This document shows, piece after piece, positions 28,026 to 36,053 of a DNA stretch of 39,686 bases; the first letter of the stretch is position 1, and every line of letters starts with the position of its first letter. The DNA is from Candidatus Scalindua sp. (GTDB taxonomy: Bacteria > Planctomycetota > Brocadiia > Brocadiales > Scalinduaceae). Under the pieces are notes generated by a model. That model did no database searches. It saw nothing but the letters and a program-made list of their open reading frames with translations, and was not told the DNA's origin. A program made the translations under genes and the position numbers. The stretch spans positions 1-39,686 of the forward strand of contig JAIQZR010000023.1 in assembly GCA_021777035.1 (NCBI GenBank), read 5' to 3'.

Positions 28026-28114
28026 GGCCAACAAAAAAATTAAGGCGGACAGGAAGAAGCGTTGCGTTTTTTCCTGTAAGGATTTTGGCCTGCCGCTTAT
28101 TTAGGTCGTTATCA
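28026..28114 (+). other. attC site 3, different family from site 2
   Basis: R'' GGCCAAC (28026-28032), L'' AAGGCGGACAGG (28042-28053), L' CCTGCCGCTT (28089-28098), R' GTTATCA (28108-28114). L'' pairs with L' with two bases left out on one side. 89 bp; no sequence likeness to sites 2, 5 and 6 beyond the core. Confidence 0.7.
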
Positions 28115-28141
28115 AATTAAATGGCCTCTCACAACATATCA

Positions 28142-28169
28142 TTGACAATGTATATACATTAGATATACT
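28142..28169 (+). promoter_or_regulatory. Promoter with palindromic operator, BrnT-like module
   Basis: TTGACA (28142-28147), 16-bp spacer, TATACT (28164-28169). The spacer contains a perfect 14-bp palindrome AATGTATATACATT (28147-28160), the expected place for antitoxin binding. The start codon at 28176 is only 6 bases past the -10, so the mRNA would begin at or next to ATG. Confidence 0.7.
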
Positions 28170-28175
28170 GATATT

Positions 28176-28442
28176 ATGGTTATTTGGGATGAAAGGAAGA
28201 ACATAAAACTAAAGCTAGAGAGAAATATTTCGTTCGAAACAGTTTCTGACATTATATTAAATAAACAGTACTTGGATATCTTAGATAACCCTTCGAGAGC
28301 AGACCAAAATGTATTTGTCATTGAACTTAACAAATACATCTATGCAGTTCCTTTTATAATCGACAAAGAATCAAACATAGTTCTTAAAACTATTTTCCCA
28401 AGCAGGAAATTAAATAAAAAATACGGAGGAAAGAATGATTAA
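28176..28442 (+). CDS. BrnT-like toxin
   Basis: 88 residues with the BrnT pattern in shortened form: VIWDERKNIKLKLERNISFE at the start and IVLKTIFPSRKLNKKY at the end. Similar short proteins are annotated as toxins next to ribbon-helix-helix partners. It overlaps the next gene by 8 bases. No ribosome site is present, in line with a leaderless transcript from the promoter at 28142. Confidence 0.75.
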   Translation: MVIWDERKNIKLKLERNISFETVSDIILNKQYLDILDNPSRADQNVFVIELNKYIYAVPFIIDKESNIVLKTIFPSRKLNKKYGGKND

Positions 28443-28749
28443 CAATAAATTAGATGATTTTGAAAAAAATATTGAAAAAAATATTTCAAATTTCAAAAAA
28501 GTGTCCTCAAGAAAACTCAAAAAAATTGAAGATATTATTCAAAAAGCTAACGAAAAGAAAAATATTAGTCTCAGGGTAAATAGCCAGGATTTAGAACAAA
28601 TAAAACTAAAAGCCGAACGTGAAGGAATTCCCTATCAAACCCTAATTTCAAGTGTTTTGCATAAGTTTGTAACTGATCAACTTATCGATCAAAAAAATAT
28701 TATTAAAAGCATTCAGTTGTTAAATAAACAAAAATTGATAACAAAATAA
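28435..28749 (+). CDS. Ribbon-helix-helix antitoxin, partner of the BrnT-like toxin
   Basis: 104 residues. A lysine-rich helical N-terminus (about 1-40) is followed by ISLRVNSQDLEQIKLKAEREGIPYQTLISSVLHKFV, a CopG-type ribbon-helix-helix. The GGAGGAAAG ribosome site lies inside the toxin gene. The stop codon lies in the left arm of attC site 4. Confidence 0.8.
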   Translation: MINNKLDDFEKNIEKNISNFKKVSSRKLKKIEDIIQKANEKKNISLRVNSQDLEQIKLKAEREGIPYQTLISSVLHKFVTDQLIDQKNIIKSIQLLNKQKLITK

Positions 28750-28795
28750 TTCAGGTGACGCTAAAAAAGCAGCGCACCTGATTATTCCGTTATTG
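28736..28795 (+). other. attC site 4, short 60-bp form
   Basis: R'' TGATAAC (28736-28742) and R' GTTATTG (28789-28795) flank a long stem: left AATAAT-T-CAGGTG-A-CGCT (28745-28762), right AGCGCACCTGATTATT (28771-28786), loop of 8. The only unpaired stem bases are a T and an A, both on the left arm, exactly the attC pattern of one-sided extrahelical bases. A terminator is the alternative reading, but no T-run follows. Confidence 0.75.
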
Positions 28796-28823
28796 CTTTT
28801 AGCTTAATGGATTCAAATATAAC

Positions 28824-28852
28824 TTGACAACAAGTATCCACTTGGATACATT
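28824..28852 (+). promoter_or_regulatory. Promoter with operator, HigBA-like module
   Basis: TTGACA (28824-28829), 17-bp spacer, TACATT (28847-28852). An inverted repeat GTATCC-ACTT-GGATAC (28834-28849) fills the spacer and touches the -10. The start codon at 28859 coincides with the expected +1. Confidence 0.68.
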
Positions 28853-28858
28853 CGATGA

Positions 28859-29158
28859 ATGAATACTATATTACGCACAAAGGTCTTTGATGTATGGCTT
28901 TTAAAACTCAAGGATGCTCGTGGTAAAGCTCGTATTATCGAAAGAATTCGTTCTGCTGAGAGAGGTAATTTCGGGGATTGTGAATCTATCGGTAACGGTG
29001 TTTCTGAAATGCGTATTCACTTTGGTCCGGGGTATCGGGTGTATTTAGCACGTAGAGGTGAAGTTGTCTTTGTGCTACTTTGTGGAGGATCAAAACGAGG
29101 TCAACAACGTGATATTACTAAGGCTAAGGAAATGATCAAGATAATAAGAGAGGAGTAA
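28859..29158 (+). CDS. RelE/HigB-type toxin (addiction-module killer)
   Basis: 99 residues of the phage-Gp49-like/RelE superfamily: FDVWLLKLKDARGKARIIERI, then GVSEMRIHFGPGYRVYLARRG and the C-terminal CGGSKRGQQRDITKAKEM. This is the standard killer protein paired with an HTH antidote encoded downstream. Toxin-first order is normal for this group. No ribosome site is visible, consistent with a leaderless mRNA. Confidence 0.9.
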   Translation: MNTILRTKVFDVWLLKLKDARGKARIIERIRSAERGNFGDCESIGNGVSEMRIHFGPGYRVYLARRGEVVFVLLCGGSKRGQQRDITKAKEMIKIIREE

Positions 29159-29161
29159 AAC

Positions 29162-29470
29162 GTGAAAGATATTAATGAATTGGGCCTTGCGGCGTTCGAT
29201 GCTAGCGATTATTTAGATAGTGAGGAAACTATTGCTGAATACTTAACTGTTGCATTGCAAAACCCAGATCCAGATGTTTTTTTGGTTGCAGTACGTGATG
29301 TCGCAAAGGCTCAAGGTATATCTAAAGTGGCCACATGCACAGGACTTGGACGAGAAAGCTTATATAAAACACTTAAACCAGGCTCACATCCACGCTTTGA
29401 TACTGTACGTCGCTTACTTAATGGCTTGGGGGTAAGACTTGATGTCACACCTTCACATACTCATGTCTGA
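29162..29470 (+). CDS. HigA-type antitoxin (addiction-module antidote, HTH)
   Basis: 102 residues starting with GTG. The N-terminal FDASDYLDSEETIAEYLTVAL and the HTH KAQGISKVATCTGLGRESLYKTL are characteristic of the antidote family; the usual DNA target would be the inverted repeat at 28834-28849. It follows the toxin by 3 bp. Confidence 0.9.
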   Translation: MKDINELGLAAFDASDYLDSEETIAEYLTVALQNPDPDVFLVAVRDVAKAQGISKVATCTGLGRESLYKTLKPGSHPRFDTVRRLLNGLGVRLDVTPSHTHV

Positions 29471-29488
29471 TAAATTGAATTTGTAATT

Positions 29489-29772
29489 ATGGAGGCCTAC
29501 GGATTTGCTGATAAAAAATTAGGGAATGAAGTGTTTGAACAATTTTTCAAATTCATCGAGCGAGAAGCTGATGATGACCGGCTATATGTTAAGAAAGCCG
29601 TAAATTGGGCGCTTCTAAATATCGGTAAGAGAAATATTGACTTACATAAAAGTGCCGGTCGAATTAGCCAGCCATATATGACTCTGTTGAATCCAGTTCA
29701 GCAAAATGGATTGCTAAAAATGCACTTAGTGAACTTAAAAAATCTGGCGTCAATATTTTGGATTATCCCAGG
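29489..29772 (+). pseudogene. DNA alkylation repair (AlkD-like) C-terminal remnant, two frameshifts
   Basis: The first frame gives FFKFIEREADDDRLYVKKAVNWALLNIGKRNIDLHK, the HEAT-repeat core of AlkD-like glycosylases. Near 29657 the meaningful frame moves to VELASHI and near 29677 to YDSVESSSAKWIAKNALSELKKSGVNILDYPR, which completes the family C-terminus. The N-terminal two thirds are missing. The cassette gene is therefore broken by deletion and at least two small indels. Confidence 0.75.
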
Positions 29773-29957
29773 TATATATACAGGCCAATGGCGAACTACC
29801 TAATAATCCTGATTTTAGTTCATATTGTATTGATATAATTGCATGTTTAATAATAGGATTTATTTTTGGTATATTGAATTGGAATAGAAATGAAAAAGAA
29901 TACTTATTAAGGAAAGACGAATTAACAAGGTCAGAAGATGATCTGAATAAGCAATAG
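29772..29957 (+). pseudogene. Fragment of an unknown small membrane protein
   Basis: An open stretch without a start codon reads ANGELPNNPDFSSYCIDIIACLIIGFIFGILNW followed by a charged tail and a TAG at 29955. It has one clear membrane helix. It is joined directly to the AlkD-like remnant with no attC between them, which points to a deletion. No family recognised. Confidence 0.35.
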
Positions 29958-29999
29958 AAGCAAGAAGAATGTAGATTTTAATCTTGATTTTTAATTTTT

Positions 30000-30125
30000 T
30001 TCTAACAAGTCACTTGAGCCAACCCCTCTGTCATTTGAGATTCTATTATTCTCAGGTTCTTTGCTTATTTTATTTTTATTCATTGTTTTATACGCCATAC
30101 GGCGCCCCTCACTTTGACGTTAGCT
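30000..30125 (+). other. attC site 5
   Basis: R'' TTCTAAC (30000-30006), L'' GAGCCAACCCC, and R' GTTAGCT (30119-30125). The left arm and centre closely match sites 2 and 6. The L' arm (GGCGCCCCTCAC) has diverged and pairs poorly with L''. Confidence 0.72.
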
Positions 30126-30135
30126 GAAAAATATC

Positions 30136-30167
30136 TTGCTTAATCCTGAGTGATATTATAGTATCAC
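30136..30167 (+). promoter_or_regulatory. Promoter with operator, Phd/RelE module
   Basis: TTGCTT (30136-30141), 17-bp spacer, TAGTAT (30159-30164). The inverted repeat GTGATA-TTATAG-TATCAC (30150-30167) covers the -10. ATG at 30172 is 7 bases past the -10, again close to the expected +1. It begins 10 bp after the attC R' core. Confidence 0.55.
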
Positions 30168-30171
30168 TTTC

Positions 30172-30429
30172 ATGAAGATTGAACTTGTCACAACACTAAA
30201 ACGTCAAGCGACAAAAATACTGGCCGAACTACATGAGTCGAAAGAACCAGTTCTAATTACAGAACACGGTAAACCATCAGCATACCTTGTTGATGTTGAA
30301 GACTTTGAGTTTATGCAACGCCGAATGCATATTCTTGAAGGTTTAGCTAGAGGTGAAACAGCTATTTTAGAAAATCGCATTTATAGTCAAGCAGAAGCCA
30401 AAGAGAAAATGAGCAAATGGATCAAGTAA
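30172..30429 (+). CDS. Phd/YefM-type antitoxin
   Basis: 85 residues: TTLKRQATKILAELHESKEPVLITEHGKPSAYLVDVEDFE is the standard Phd/YefM fold, followed by an acidic toxin-binding tail. Represses its own operon together with the toxin. Overlaps the toxin gene by 13 bases. Confidence 0.92.
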   Translation: MKIELVTTLKRQATKILAELHESKEPVLITEHGKPSAYLVDVEDFEFMQRRMHILEGLARGETAILENRIYSQAEAKEKMSKWIK

Positions 30430-30734
30430 TCTGGACTGAGCCTGCTTTATGTGACCTTGATGAAATTGCAGAGTATATTGCGCTTGATAAAGTTGGCGCT
30501 GCACAACGTCTAGTCCAAAATGTGTTTGATAGCGTAGAACGCCTTGAGACGTTTCCAGAATCTGGACGTATACCTCCAGAATTGGAAAGTTCGTTGTATC
30601 GTGAAATTATTGTTGGCCCATGCCGTATCTTTTATCGTTGTACTCAGCAAAAGGTTTACGTATTACATGTTATGCGTGGTGAGAGGCAACTACGAAAATA
30701 TTTACTTAATGAACGATCACAAGAAAATAGCTAA
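30417..30734 (+). CDS. RelE/ParE-type toxin
   Basis: 105 residues. VIWTEPALCDLDEIAEYIALDK, the ERLETFPESGR turn and YREIIVGPCRIFYRC are typical of ParE/RelE toxins. Whether it poisons gyrase (ParE) or ribosome-bound mRNA (RelE) cannot be decided from sequence. The stop codon TAA is supplied by the attC R'' core CTAAC. Confidence 0.92.
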   Translation: MDQVIWTEPALCDLDEIAEYIALDKVGAAQRLVQNVFDSVERLETFPESGRIPPELESSLYREIIVGPCRIFYRCTQQKVYVLHVMRGERQLRKYLLNERSQENS

Positions 30735-30805
30735 CAAACCAGTAGAGCCAACCCCTCTGTCATCTGCGATTCGATTATTTCCAGACTCTTTGCTTATATT
30801 ATTTT
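30729..30805 (+). other. attC site 6, left half only
   Basis: R'' AGCTAAC (30729-30735) and L'' AGAGCCAACCCC, then the centre matches site 5 as far as TTGCTTATATTATTTTTCATTG. After about 30808 the expected L' and R' are missing and coding sequence of a methyltransferase remnant begins, so a deletion joined the two. A lone GTTATAA at 31020-31026 might be the surviving R'. Confidence 0.7.
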
Positions 30806-30806
30806 T

Positions 30807-31017
30807 CATTGCCTCCCAGGCAAATTATCAGAGAAACTAGTCGTATTAGATAATGTGAATCATTTATTGTCAGAAACCGGTATTATATTCGGAGCTACAA
30901 TATTATCACATGGAGTAAATAAATAAAGGACTCATGGCCACTAAGTTGGCGTCGATTTATAATAAGAAAGGTATATTTAGTAATTCCTTTATAATAATAA
31001 CTATGCTGCTTACATAA
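30807..31017 (+). pseudogene. SAM-dependent methyltransferase remnant, 5' deleted and frameshifted
   Basis: From 30807 one frame reads HCLPGKLSEKLVVLDN and then LSETGIIFGATILSHGVNK to a stop at 30924. This fits the post-motif region of class I methyltransferases (HCLPG ... GVLFGATIL). A shifted frame from 30934 to the stop at 31015 reads MATKLASIYNKKGIFSN, which continues the same family. The start of the gene is lost at the junction with the attC half site. Confidence 0.6.
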
Positions 31018-31059
31018 ACGTTATAAGCCTTGTTCCGGTGTTTATTGTATAATTCATGA

Positions 31060-31081
31060 CTAAGGGTTCGCGAACCCTTAG
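31060..31081. other. Perfect 22-bp palindrome over the mgtE stop codon
   Basis: CTAAGGGTTCGCGAACCCTTAG is its own complement and contains the mgtE stop (31078-31080). As RNA it would form a strong stem at the end of mgtE. No T-run follows on the minus strand. Confidence 0.6.
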
Positions 31082-32388
31082 ATGATGTGTTTCTGAAAAA
31101 TCACTGCAAAGCTCAGAAACGCGAAAAATCCTACTACATCAGTAATTGTGGTTAAAATAATGCTTGATGATTGGGCGGGATCTGCTCCAAGTTTTTTCAT
31201 CACAATGGGAATAGCCGCACCGGCTATTCCTGCGGCAATCAGATTTACAATCATTCCTAAGCCAACTACGATTCCCAGAAACGGATTTGCCTGCCATAGC
31301 CAGGCAATCACGGCGGTTATCAGACCAATAATTACTCCATTAAGCGTACCCAAGATGGCTTCTTTCATGAGCAAACTTTTAAATCTGCCCCTCGGAATTT
31401 CCCGCATTACCAAGCCTCTCATAACAACAGCAAGGGTCTGTGCTCCCGCATTACCTCCCTGTCCGGCAACCACCGGCAAAAAGATTGCCAGCGCCGTTAT
31501 CTGGTGAATGAGATCCTCAAAGATGGCAATGACACCAGCGGCAGCAAATGCGGTTGCCAGATTGATATGAAGCCATGGCAAACGTCTGCTAAGAGAAAAC
31601 CATATAGACGAAAATGTGCGTTCCTCAGGCGCCACTCCTACCATCATCTGGATATCCTGGGCAACGTCTTCCTGTGCTTCCATGATCAACTTTTCTGCCC
31701 GTACAATACCGAGAAGGTGATTCTGGGCATCCACAACAGGAGCAGCAGAGTATTTTTGCACTTTTAAATCGTTGGCAACATCCTCTCTACAGGAAAAGCT
31801 ATCTATAGCATAAACATCCTCTTTCATAATTGATCTCAAGGTAACATCTCTTGACGCTGCAATCAGGTCAAACATCCGCAATACCCCGACCAGCCGGTTG
31901 TCGCTATCTACTACATAGGCATAAGAAAATGACGTTTTTCTTCGTGCCATAGCCTTAATTTTATTAATAGCATCCTTTACTCTTATACCCACATGAAATG
32001 CCAGATAATCTCTACTCATAATTCGTCCGGCGCTATCTTCCGGAAATGTAAGCAACTCTCTGATAAGTTTCTTTTTGTTTTTTGGCGTTCTCTCAAGCAG
32101 ATCACTTCTCAGCTCCTCAGGCAGGCTCAGGATGATATCACTGATTCTTTGAGGATCGAAATCGCCAATAATTTTTTCAAGAAATTCCGGTGGTAACTGT
32201 ATTAAAATGGCCGCTACAAGATTTGGCGGCAGAGCAGAGATCACTTTTGCAGATAGAGCATGAGGAAGGACTTTCAGAATATCCAATATTTCAGCTTCAT
32301 CCAGTCCCTCCATTATCAGGGCTAGTTTTTCATAATCGTCCTCGACCATCTTCCTGACGATTGATAATAATAATTCACTATCCGGCAT
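31078..32388 (-). CDS. mgtE: Mg2+ channel/transporter MgtE
   Basis: 436 residues in the usual order: helical MgtE N domain (about 1-125), two CBS domains (about 130-255, with RIMSRDYLAFHVG and SIMKEDVYAID), a connecting helix and five membrane helices. The pore-forming motifs LPVVAGQGGNAGAQTLAVVMRG and GAAIPIVMKKLGADPAQSS are intact. Mg2+ binding to the cytosolic domains closes the channel. AAGGGT ribosome site. Separated from the mechanosensitive channel gene by 123 bp in which I see no Mg2+ riboswitch. Confidence 0.96.
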   Translation of the reverse strand: MPDSELLLSIVRKMVEDDYEKLALIMEGLDEAEILDILKVLPHALSAKVISALPPNLVAAILIQLPPEFLEKIIGDFDPQRISDIILSLPEELRSDLLERTPKNKKKLIRELLTFPEDSAGRIMSRDYLAFHVGIRVKDAINKIKAMARRKTSFSYAYVVDSDNRLVGVLRMFDLIAASRDVTLRSIMKEDVYAIDSFSCREDVANDLKVQKYSAAPVVDAQNHLLGIVRAEKLIMEAQEDVAQDIQMMVGVAPEERTFSSIWFSLSRRLPWLHINLATAFAAAGVIAIFEDLIHQITALAIFLPVVAGQGGNAGAQTLAVVMRGLVMREIPRGRFKSLLMKEAILGTLNGVIIGLITAVIAWLWQANPFLGIVVGLGMIVNLIAAGIAGAAIPIVMKKLGADPAQSSSIILTTITDVVGFFAFLSFAVIFQKHII

Positions 32389-32511
32389 TTTCTACCCTTT
32401 TCATTTTTAAATCTAAAATACCACAAATAAGGAATAAAAATTAAACGCGTTATGTTTTCACCGTATATAACCTTTTAATCTTTTTGCTTTATATCCTCAT
32501 GTTTCTATTAT

Positions 32512-35500
32512 TTATTTTCCGCTGAATTGTTGCTCTTCAGATTCATTTGCAACGTTATCAGCATTTCTTACATGAATATCACGTTGAGGGAATGCGATTT
32601 CGATACCAGCCTCTTTAAATCGACTATGAACAGCAGATTGAATTTCATGAATTGTCGCAAGGCGTTTATCAAGGTTGGGCAGATAGCAACGTAATGCCAT
32701 GTGTAGTGTACTGTCCTCAAATTTCTGAAACATTGCAAAAGGAGCAGGATCTTTCAAGACCTCAGGGTGTTCGTTCGCAATCTGCAAAAGCAGTTCTCGT
32801 GCGTGATCCACGTCAGATCCATAGGCGATGCCCACATCAACGGTGAATCTATTCGTGCTGTTAGAGAGAGTCCAGTTAAGAATACGTCCGGTGATGAATT
32901 CCTTGTTAGGCACTACGTATTCCTGACGATCCCAATTGGTGATTGTTGTGGCTCGAATCTGGATTTTAGTAACCGTCCCTGACACATCTGAAACGGTTAC
33001 GATATCGCCCACACGTATAGGACGTTCCAGAAACAGCACAATACCACACACAAAGTTTGCCACTATTTCCTGTAAACCAAATCCGATACCAACGCTGAGG
33101 GCCGCAAACAACCAACCGAACTGCGCCCAGTTCACTCCCATAATTTTAGTGATAGAGATTAAGCCTATTGTGATGAAAATGTACCGGCTGATAGATGTAA
33201 TTGCGTAGCGACTTCCCGTCTGAATCGGCAGGTTCTGGAGAATTGCGATTTCGAGAACGCCAGGAAGGTTTTTCGCTACGACAGTCATAATCACTCCAAC
33301 AACCAGACAGAGCATTAAATGAAACAGGGTAACCCATTGTAGCGTCGGACTACCATCAATTACTACGGTGTGTGACCAGAGATTTATTTTATAGAGGACA
33401 TTAAGTGCTGGCAATACCGTCGCCCAGATTGCCCAGATTCCAATGGTCACGGAAATCCCGATAAAAGACCTGAGCAAATTTCTCGTCTGTTCTTTTACTG
33501 CTGAAAGGTCAACGACAGGTTCTTCAAATTGCAGCAAGGTGACTTCTGTTGTTTCGATTGTCTCTTCTGCTGCGCTCTTTGCGGCGGCGGCAGCAGCGGC
33601 TTTTCGTCTTTCCAACGCCTGTTCTAATGCAAATTTTCTCTCTTTTATGTAAAACCATCTGATACCTATATAATAAGCAATGACTGCCCCAAATAATATC
33701 CACAGGGTTTGCAGTAACTTAAGGCCTAACTGATACGCGACATAGTAATAGCCAAAAGCCGCCAATCCCGCCAGTGAGACAGGCAGTAGTATCGCGGCTG
33801 GATACCAGAGCCACGTCATGCGTGACAGCCATCCATTAGGATTTCCAGAGATTAAGTTTCCAAAAATACCTTTTTTAGGCTGAATTATCCTTTTTATGAA
33901 AACTGTAAAGGCCGCCATCCCAGTTATAAAGCCTAATCTTCCCAGACTGTCACGGAAATTATTATTGCTCTGGTATTCTACCAGGGCAGTGAAGAAACTC
34001 GCTATGGAAACAATCATAAGCAGCCAGAACAGATTATTACGAAGGATTTTTAACGTGGGTTTTTTCCACTTGAAGTGAGTTTCACCAAGGCCTTTTCTGT
34101 AGCAGACGGCTCTAAAAAACTGAAAACTCAGCATTAACCAGCTGGTGAAAAACAGCCCAAATCCACATGCCTTGACAAATTCTACAGATCCTTCCATCTT
34201 CAATAGCTGCCAGGAGATAAAGCCCAATACAAACGGAAAAGGTATGGCGGATAAAATGGTTATTAATAAGGCAAGAAGTGTATGTTTAAAATGATCTGTA
34301 GATATTTTCCCTATGTTATTAGATATCGCTTCCAGCTTTTTCTTGAGCTTGATTCTTATGGAAAAGAGCCAGAATGTCACTAATATGGCTATCCCGGATA
34401 ACACCGGAGCATTTGTAAAGATGCTCAAACTGGCAATACCCAGGTCTTTCCAATTATACGGGGAAAACAACCAGTTAAATGAACTGATAAGCTTATGCCA
34501 TGTTAACTTGCTAAAGGGAGGTGAACTGGGTACCCACATTAATTGCTCGTCCATAAAAGAGGCATAAACCTGAACATTTTTTATGTATTGATTCAACTCG
34601 GAATGAAATTCTCCCAGTGATTTAAGCAGGGTTCCATAGGCGATATCTAATTTGTTGAGAAGTTCACTTTTCTTAGTTAAGAGGACGGTAATTTCATTCT
34701 CAATATCCTTCCCGTTTGCAGAAGGAACAGGTTTTTGTACTTTTTCGCTCATAGTACGAGCTACTTCCTGAGGAATATTGCTCATCGGTCTGATTTGTTC
34801 ATCTAGCCGGAATCGTCTCAATCTTGTCGCAATAACTTTCTTTCTTATTTCCTCATTGATTTTTCTCTTGCCGTTTAAATCCGGCAATCTTCTTCGTTGA
34901 TCAAGCATGATCTGAACCAGGGCTTCATCCACGTTACCTGCAATTTCGATCTGTTTTTTTGCGTTTTCGTAATCAAGTTTGAGTTGCTTGAGATGATCGC
35001 TGAGTGATGTCCGTTGTGGAGTAATTTTACTGATGTACTGGGCTACATCCGTTAATTCGGCAGTATACTCCGCGTTTTCTCCGGCAAGTTCTTTTACCGC
35101 AGGATGTTTGTCTATGGCTTCGTGCTTAGCCGCTTCTGCAGCCAAGCTGGCTTGTTTAACTTCTTTCTCACGAAATTGGTTTACCATATCTCCAATGGCT
35201 TTTATAAGGCGCTCTGTGTATGATACCTTTATATTGAAAATATCGCGTGTGACAAGCAGTAATTCTCTTTTCACATCGAGGCTCAGTAGTTCTTGCTCTA
35301 GCTTGTTGATTTCATCTAAAGCTGAGCGTTGTCTGGCTTGCAGCAGTACTATTCGTGCGTTCGACTCCGTCGGGTTCTCTGCATTAAGTGGATCGACTTT
35401 GAGAGTTTGAGTATATTCGTCAAGCCTCTGTTTTGCCCCAACCAATTCACTTTGAATATTATCCGGACGCAGCTGGAGTTGCTGTATTTTCACTTCAATG

Positions 35501-35982
35501 CCGGACAGTTTGTTCCTCAGGGCTGTCAGGTCAGCTTGTTCTTTAGCAAGTCGTAGATCCAATTCCCTGGATGTGGTGTACTCAGCTATGTCAGCAGGTA
35601 ATGGTTTATTTTGAATATCAGATTTTTGAGCCTCCTGTAGCTGTTCCCGGATTTTTCTGGTCTCTTCCGGAGTGACCTCAATATAACGTTTTAAATTTTC
35701 TGCTTCATTTTTGTGTCGTTGAGATAATGCCAGTTGATACAATGCGGCGCGATACTGTTCAAGCAATTTTGTGCGAAGGGCCTCATCAAATTCCGTTTTG
35801 CCTTCGGTTTCAGTAATCAGGGTTTTGACTTTATGAATATTCAGTACTTCAGTGGTGTATGAGGAAGCAATATCAAAGGATCCAGGAGATGGACTTAGCT
35901 GTTGGGCAGACAAATTCACGCTCCACAGACTCCATACCAGGATGAACACCGCCAAAATATTTTGTCGATACATAATTTTCAT
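32512..35982 (-). CDS. Large mechanosensitive channel, MscK/MscM type
   Basis: About 1156 residues from the ATG at 35982. A TTG start 12 codons earlier (36018) is possible, but MKIMYRQNILAVFILVWSLW begins a clear signal peptide ending at LSAQ. Next come a long coiled-coil periplasmic domain (about 30-480), a group of membrane helices, an alanine-rich cytoplasmic loop (KAAAAAAAKSAAEE), and a C-terminal MscS core with GFGLQEIVANFVCGIVLF and FLERPIRVGDIVTV. Opens under membrane tension to release solutes on osmotic downshift; it may work with the nearby K+ system. The C-terminus ends in a Q/E-rich tail. Confidence 0.92.
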   Translation of the reverse strand: MKIMYRQNILAVFILVWSLWSVNLSAQQLSPSPGSFDIASSYTTEVLNIHKVKTLITETEGKTEFDEALRTKLLEQYRAALYQLALSQRHKNEAENLKRYIEVTPEETRKIREQLQEAQKSDIQNKPLPADIAEYTTSRELDLRLAKEQADLTALRNKLSGIEVKIQQLQLRPDNIQSELVGAKQRLDEYTQTLKVDPLNAENPTESNARIVLLQARQRSALDEINKLEQELLSLDVKRELLLVTRDIFNIKVSYTERLIKAIGDMVNQFREKEVKQASLAAEAAKHEAIDKHPAVKELAGENAEYTAELTDVAQYISKITPQRTSLSDHLKQLKLDYENAKKQIEIAGNVDEALVQIMLDQRRRLPDLNGKRKINEEIRKKVIATRLRRFRLDEQIRPMSNIPQEVARTMSEKVQKPVPSANGKDIENEITVLLTKKSELLNKLDIAYGTLLKSLGEFHSELNQYIKNVQVYASFMDEQLMWVPSSPPFSKLTWHKLISSFNWLFSPYNWKDLGIASLSIFTNAPVLSGIAILVTFWLFSIRIKLKKKLEAISNNIGKISTDHFKHTLLALLITILSAIPFPFVLGFISWQLLKMEGSVEFVKACGFGLFFTSWLMLSFQFFRAVCYRKGLGETHFKWKKPTLKILRNNLFWLLMIVSIASFFTALVEYQSNNNFRDSLGRLGFITGMAAFTVFIKRIIQPKKGIFGNLISGNPNGWLSRMTWLWYPAAILLPVSLAGLAAFGYYYVAYQLGLKLLQTLWILFGAVIAYYIGIRWFYIKERKFALEQALERRKAAAAAAAKSAAEETIETTEVTLLQFEEPVVDLSAVKEQTRNLLRSFIGISVTIGIWAIWATVLPALNVLYKINLWSHTVVIDGSPTLQWVTLFHLMLCLVVGVIMTVVAKNLPGVLEIAILQNLPIQTGSRYAITSISRYIFITIGLISITKIMGVNWAQFGWLFAALSVGIGFGLQEIVANFVCGIVLFLERPIRVGDIVTVSDVSGTVTKIQIRATTITNWDRQEYVVPNKEFITGRILNWTLSNSTNRFTVDVGIAYGSDVDHARELLLQIANEHPEVLKDPAPFAMFQKFEDSTLHMALRCYLPNLDKRLATIHEIQSAVHSRFKEAGIEIAFPQRDIHVRNADNVANESEEQQFSGK

Positions 35983-36053
35983 TGATTTATTAACGATTGA
36001 TGTTAAATGATGAATCAAAAGTTGACGTGAATTTTATTATAAATCTGTAAACT

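Noticed and set aside
28745-28786. Stem at the end of the BrnT-like module as a simple terminator
   Set aside because: No T-run follows; flanking TAAC and GTTA cores and one-sided bulged bases fit attC better.
30544-30840. Plus-strand frame ending in NKPVEPTPLSSAIRLFPD
   Set aside because: Overlaps the RelE-type toxin in another frame and reads through the attC arm.
32389-32511. Mg2+ riboswitch (M-box) upstream of mgtE
   Set aside because: The gap is only 123 bp and no conserved M-box elements could be recognised.
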